DNA of 64,000 nucleotides from Streptomyces sp. NRRL S-340 (GTDB lineage Bacteria; Actinomycetota; Actinomycetes; Streptomycetales; Streptomycetaceae). Made by a program: the position numbers and the translations under genes. The notes beneath the pieces are model-generated. The model was not told the origin of the DNA. It worked only from the letters and a program-made list of their open reading frames with translations, and made no database searches. Positions 60,643 through 64,000 of this stretch are shown piece after piece. The stretch lies in NCBI RefSeq assembly GCF_000720185.1, contig NZ_JOIY01000009.1, positions 123,297 through 187,296 on the forward strand. Direction: 5' to 3'. Positions within the stretch are counted from its first letter, which is position 1. Every line of letters begins with the position of its first letter.

Positions 60643-61185
60643 CTAGGCGCGTCCCGGTGCCGGCGGACGCAGCCGGTCCCTGATCACGCGGACCGCCGAC
60701 TCCGCGTTGTCGACGGTGATCGTGAACGTGTGGCCGTCCCACAGGCGCAGCACGACGCCCTCGCCGCGCCGGACGACCACCGCGGTCCCCTTCTCGGGGC
60801 GCCAGCGGTAGCCCCAGCCGCCCCAGTGGCGCGGAGTGACGTGCGGGGCGAACTCGGCGTCCGTGACGTGGGCCAGCGGGATGCGGCGGCGTGGCAGCCC
60901 GATGTGGCCGCAGCGCACCTCCAGGGACTCCTTGTCGACCTTCAGCGCGACGTGGACGAAGGCGAGGGTGCCGAAGAGGACCAGCAGCCCGGCCGCGATG
61001 CAGCCCACGACGGACATCACCAGCGCGGGGACACCGGAACTCCAGGCGGAGTCGACGGCCAGTTCGATACCGAGCGCGAGGCAGGCGGCGCCGACGAGCG
61101 CCAGCAGCCACTGGAACCGGTTGGTGGCCCGCCCCGTCCACACCTCGGGATGCGGGCCGTTCTCGACGCGGGAGTGGTCCCTCAT
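60643..61185 (-). CDS. PH-domain membrane protein
   Basis: A 180-residue protein. Two helices (about 25-45 and 50-75) are followed by a bacterial PH-like domain: LKVDKESLEVRCGHIGLPRRRIPLAHVTDAEF, then WGGWGYRWRPEKGTAVVVRRGEGVVLRLWDGHTFTITVDNAE. This is a common streptomycete family of unknown role. The ATG at 61185 lacks a ribosome binding site; TAACCT lies 7 nt upstream and may be the -10 of a leaderless message. The longer in-frame GTG/ATG (61233) looks less likely. Confidence 0.82.
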   Translation of the reverse strand: MRDHSRVENGPHPEVWTGRATNRFQWLLALVGAACLALGIELAVDSAWSSGVPALVMSVVGCIAAGLLVLFGTLAFVHVALKVDKESLEVRCGHIGLPRRRIPLAHVTDAEFAPHVTPRHWGGWGYRWRPEKGTAVVVRRGEGVVLRLWDGHTFTITVDNAESAVRVIRDRLRPPAPGRA

Positions 61186-61290
61186 GGCAATGAGGTTACT
61201 CAGGTTTCGTCGCGTGGGTAGCGCGTCGCACACGGGGAGTGTCCCGCGTCCGGGCTCCCGGGAACGCGGCGCCCCTCGCGCGGGCGGTCG

Positions 61291-62076
61291 TCAGCGGGCG
61301 GGCGAGACCGCTTCGAGGAGGCGGCCCTCCGCGTAGGCCAGGGCCGGCGCGGGCAGGGCGCCCTCCTCGCCGTTGAGCAGGACCGTCACCGTGCCCTCGG
61401 CCGACGCCCGGGGCTTTGGGCCGGCGCCGATCCGGCGCAGTGCCTGGGCCGCGACGGCGCCCGCCGAGCCGTGCAGGACCAGCGGCGGGTGTCCCGGCCG
61501 CTGTACGGCCGAACGGATGCGCTCGGCGACGAGTTCGTAATGGGTGCAGCCCAGGACGACGGTCGTGACGTTCTCGGGAGTCAGCGCGGCGGCGGCCGCG
61601 ACGGCCTCGTCGATCGCCGCCTGGTCGGCGTGCTCGACGGCCTCGGCCAGTCCCCAGCAGGGCACCTCGGTGACCGGCACGCCGTCGGCGAAGTCGCGGA
61701 TCAGGCCCCGCTGGTAGGGGCTGCCCGTGGTGGCGGGCGTCGCCCAGATGGCGACCGGGCCGCCGCCGGCGGCGGCGGGCTTGATGGCGGGGACGGTGCC
61801 GATGACCGGAACGTCGGGCTCCAGGCGGTCGCGCAGGGTCGTCAGCGCGTGCACGGTCGCGGTGTTGCAGCCGACGATCAGGGCGTCCGGCCCGTACGCG
61901 GCGGCGGCCTCGGCGACGGCGACGGCCCGCGCGGTGAGGTCCTGCGGGGTGCGGGGTCCCCAGGGCATCCCGGCGGGGTCGAGGGACAGCACGAGATCTG
62001 CGTCGGGCCGCAGGCGCCGTACCGCGGCGGTGGCCGCCAGCAGCCCGATCCCGGAGTCCATGAGCGCGATCTTCAC
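61291..62076 (-). CDS. Glutamate racemase-fold protein (Asp/Glu racemase family)
   Basis: A 261-residue cofactor-independent racemase fold. It has the N-terminal DSGIG, the first catalytic Cys in IVGCNTATVHAL and the second in VVLGCTHYELVAERI. It resembles MurI, which makes D-glutamate for peptidoglycan, but the match around the substrate loop (DPAGMPWGPRTPQDL in place of DTARFPYG) is looser and MurI proper normally sits elsewhere in Streptomyces, so the true substrate is uncertain. It is divergent from the glycosyltransferase gene. Confidence 0.82.
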   Translation of the reverse strand: MKIALMDSGIGLLAATAAVRRLRPDADLVLSLDPAGMPWGPRTPQDLTARAVAVAEAAAAYGPDALIVGCNTATVHALTTLRDRLEPDVPVIGTVPAIKPAAAGGGPVAIWATPATTGSPYQRGLIRDFADGVPVTEVPCWGLAEAVEHADQAAIDEAVAAAAALTPENVTTVVLGCTHYELVAERIRSAVQRPGHPPLVLHGSAGAVAAQALRRIGAGPKPRASAEGTVTVLLNGEEGALPAPALAYAEGRLLEAVSPAR

Positions 62077-62133
62077 CCGGCCACGATAGACGATCCCCTC
62101 GAACCGGCCGTCCGGGTGGGGCAGACTGCGGGG

Positions 62134-63315
62134 GTGAGCGTGATCATGTGGACCGCCGTCGGATCACTCGCCGCCTGGTTGTGGCTGCTGCTCGGCCAGG
62201 GGTTCTTCTGGCGTACGGACGTGAGACTGCCGCCGCGGACGGAGCCGGCGCCCGACGACTGGCCCGCCGTGTGCGTCGTGGTCCCCGCGCGGGACGAGGC
62301 CGCCGTCCTGGGCGAGAGTCTGCCCTCGCTGCTCGCGCAGGACTATCCGGGGCGCGCCGAGGTCTTCCTGATCGACGACGGCAGCTCGGACGGCACCGGT
62401 GAACTGGCCCGGGAACTGGCGCGGCGCGGTGGCGGGCTGCCGCTGACGGTGGACTCGCCGGGCGAGCCGCCGCAGGGGTGGACCGGCAAGCTGTGGGCCG
62501 TGCGGCACGGCATCGCCCTGGCACGCGCGCGTGCCCCCGAGTACCTGCTCCTGACGGACGCGGACATCGCGCACGCGCCGGACAGCCTGCGCCGGCTGGT
62601 GGCGGCGGCGCGCACCGGGGGGTTCGACGTCGTCTCGCAGATGGCGCGGCTGCGGGTGGAGAGCCTGTGGGAACGGCTCGTCGTCCCGGCGTTCGTCTAC
62701 TTCTTCGCACAGTTGTACCCGTTCCGGTGGATCGGGCGGCGGGGCGGGCGGACGGCGGCGGCCGCGGGCGGCTGTGTGCTGCTGCGCGCCGAGGCGGCCG
62801 AGCGGGCACGGATCCCGGACGCGATCCGGCACGCGGTGATCGACGACGTGGCGCTCGCCCGGGCGGTGAAGGGCGGCGGCGGGCACATCTGGCTGGGGCT
62901 CGCCGAGCGGGTGGACAGCGTGCGTCCGTATCCGCGCCTGCACGACCTGTGGCGGATGGTCTCGCGCAGCGCGTACGCGCAGTTGCGGCACAACCCGCTG
63001 CTGCTGGCCGGGACGGTCGCCGGACTGGCGCTGGTGTACCTGGTGCCCCCGGTGGCGCTGGTGGCGGGACTCGCCGGGGGCGGTGCGGCGACGGCACTGG
63101 CGGGCGGCGCGGCGTGGCTGGTGATGGCGGCGACGTACGTGCCGATGGTGCGGTACTACCGCCAGCCGCTGTGGCTCGCTCCGCTGCTGCCGTTCACGGC
63201 GTTCCTGTACCTGCTGATGACGGTGGACTCGGCGGTGCAGCACCACCGGGGCCGCGGCGCGGCCTGGAAGGGCCGCACCTACACGCGTCCGGACGCCGTG
63301 CCCGAGGAGGGCTGA
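62134..63315 (+). CDS. Hopene-associated glycosyltransferase HpnB-like
   Basis: A 393-residue family-2 glycosyltransferase with an N-terminal helix and three to four C-terminal helices. The GT-A motifs are VVVPARDEAAVLGESLPSLL, LIDDGSSDGT and LLTDADIAHAP (DxD), followed by VIDDVALARAVK and the RSAYAQLRHNP stretch. This layout is that of HpnB-type proteins (TIGR03469) found with hopanoid genes, but no squalene-hopene genes are in the window. The start is GTG 62134 or ATG 62146; CAGACT 6 nt before the GTG suggests a leaderless start. Confidence 0.85.
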   Translation: MSVIMWTAVGSLAAWLWLLLGQGFFWRTDVRLPPRTEPAPDDWPAVCVVVPARDEAAVLGESLPSLLAQDYPGRAEVFLIDDGSSDGTGELARELARRGGGLPLTVDSPGEPPQGWTGKLWAVRHGIALARARAPEYLLLTDADIAHAPDSLRRLVAAARTGGFDVVSQMARLRVESLWERLVVPAFVYFFAQLYPFRWIGRRGGRTAAAAGGCVLLRAEAAERARIPDAIRHAVIDDVALARAVKGGGGHIWLGLAERVDSVRPYPRLHDLWRMVSRSAYAQLRHNPLLLAGTVAGLALVYLVPPVALVAGLAGGGAATALAGGAAWLVMAATYVPMVRYYRQPLWLAPLLPFTAFLYLLMTVDSAVQHHRGRGAAWKGRTYTRPDAVPEEG

Positions 63316-63331
63316 GAACGGCGCCGCAGGC

Positions 63332-63979
63332 TCACTTGCGGCCGGGTGTCCAGTTCATGCCCCACCCGTAGGCGTGGTCGACGGTGCGCTGGGGGCTCAC
63401 CCCGCGCGCGGGGACCAGATAGCGGGCCTCCCGCTGGACGACGAGGTCGCCGCCGGTGTTGGTGATCAGGGCGAGTGCGCACACCGTGGACGGCACCGTG
63501 CACTCGTCCAGGGAGAAGTCGACCGCCGCTCCGTGCTGCGGCTGGAGGGTGACCGTGGCGTGCAGGTCGGCGAAGGAGCGGGCGCCCTCGTAGATGGTCA
63601 CGAAGACGAGGATGCGCCGGAAGTCGTGGGTGTGGTCGAGGTTGACGGTGAGGTTCTCGCCACTGGCCACGGCGCCGGTGCGGTCGTCGCCGTCGAGGTG
63701 GATGTAGGGGGGCCGGTGCAGGGCCCCGAAGGCGTTGCCGAGGGCCTGGACGACGCCCTTGCGGCCGTCGGCGAGTTCGTACAGCGCGCACAGGTCGAGG
63801 TCGAGGTCGGCGTGGGTCGCGACGGCCCGGCCGCGTTTGCCTGCCCAGCCGGTGAACTGTCTGCGCACCTGCCAGTTGAGGTTCACGCGCATCGCGCCCG
63901 AGGTGCCGCCCTGCTTGGCCAGCGAGACGGAAGGGGCCGCCTTGGTGAGCGTGACCTTGGTGAGGCGGACGGGGGCAGG
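63332..63979 (-). CDS. TerD-family protein, 5' end missing
   Basis: At least 216 residues of a TerD/tellurium-resistance-type calcium-binding protein. Visible parts include VRLTKVTLTKAAPSVSLAKQGG, MRVNLNWQ, DLDLCALYELADGRKGVVQALG, HLDGDDRTG (the acidic calcium site) and DHTHDFRRILVFVTIYEGARSFADLHATV, all typical. The repeated start-like segment before MRVNLNW suggests either a longer N-terminal region or a fusion. The reading frame runs into the adapter at 63982, so the gene is cut by the contig end. ATG 63892 is an internal methionine, not the likely start. Confidence 0.85.
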   Translation of the reverse strand, partial: PAPVRLTKVTLTKAAPSVSLAKQGGTSGAMRVNLNWQVRRQFTGWAGKRGRAVATHADLDLDLCALYELADGRKGVVQALGNAFGALHRPPYIHLDGDDRTGAVASGENLTVNLDHTHDFRRILVFVTIYEGARSFADLHATVTLQPQHGAAVDFSLDECTVPSTVCALALITNTGGDLVVQREARYLVPARGVSPQRTVDHAYGWGMNWTPGRK

Positions 63980-63981
63980 AG

Positions 63982-64000
63982 CTGTCTCTTATACACATCT
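63982..64000. other. Nextera/Tn5 transposase adapter (sequencing artefact)
   Basis: CTGTCTCTTATACACATCT is exactly the 19-bp Tn5 mosaic-end sequence used in Nextera libraries. It is untrimmed adapter at the contig end, not chromosome. Read on the minus strand it creates the spurious peptide start MCIRDS. Confidence 0.97.

Noticed and set aside
63279..63998. Minus-strand frame starting MCIRDS over the TerD gene
   Set aside because: The start lies in the sequencing adapter and the frame is out of phase with the TerD protein.

Overview
The window looks like a piece of a Streptomyces (or close actinomycete) chromosome. Base composition is very GC-rich with near-universal G or C at third codon positions, GTG and occasional TTG starts are common, neighbouring genes overlap by ATGA or GTGA, and regulators are abundant (PadR, MarR, TetR, MerR, IclR, several GntR types, PucR type, two-component). 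The gene families and their arrangement match streptomycete chromosomes. No rRNA, tRNA, CRISPR array, insertion sequence or prophage was seen. The last 19 bases are a Nextera/Tn5 library adapter, so the right edge is a contig end and the last gene is cut by an artefact, not by biology.

Layout. 1-9.3 kb: end of a membrane-anchored protein, a PadR regulator, a dienoyl-CoA reductase (fadH), a small hypothetical, a PAS-PAS-GAF-PP2C phosphatase, a PrmC-like methyltransferase, and a membrane protein divergent from its likely MarR regulator with two matching operators between them. 9.3-24.7 kb: a coupled quinone-oxidoreductase/GNAT pair, a molybdopterin oxidoreductase overlapping its flavin reductase partner, a CE7-type esterase, a HutC-type GntR regulator behind a DasR-like site, a methyltransferase, a second (short) Rho factor with a pyrimidine-repeat leader, a D-Ala-D-Ala carboxypeptidase, a FadR regulator/asparaginase pair, uppP, a decayed GH42 beta-galactosidase, and small proteins. 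25-35 kb: glycerol kinase with a GylR-like regulator, an NCS1 permease, a thioesterase, a MerR/VOC pair, an epimerase-like protein, a secreted lamin-tail protein and an aquaglyceroporin.

35.2-44.3 kb is the most distinctive region: a five-gene operon. Its last two genes resemble sbnB and sbnA, which make L-2,3-diaminopropionate (Dap) from O-phosphoserine and glutamate. The others are a TauD-family dioxygenase, an NRPS (half condensation domain, adenylation, carrier, thioesterase) and a membrane protein that fuses a carrier domain to the tandem beta-helix/membrane module seen at the C-terminus of epsilon-polylysine-type synthetases. In known Pls/PosA enzymes the adenylation domain is in the same chain as the membrane module; here it is in trans. 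The likely product is a Dap-derived amide, oligomer or polymer, possibly hydroxylated. A NarL-type two-component system and an MMPL exporter follow directly.

44.7-64 kb: after the two-component system and exporter come a phosphotransferase/acyl-CoA dehydrogenase pair, a self-regulated TetR gene, a GNAT protein, a fluC-DUF190-fluC operon preceded by what looks like a fluoride riboswitch, a PucR-type regulator with 3-hydroxybutyrate dehydrogenase, a Nudix hydrolase, apolipoprotein N-acyltransferase, a PH-domain membrane protein, a glutamate-racemase-fold protein, an HpnB-like glycosyltransferase, and a truncated TerD-family protein.
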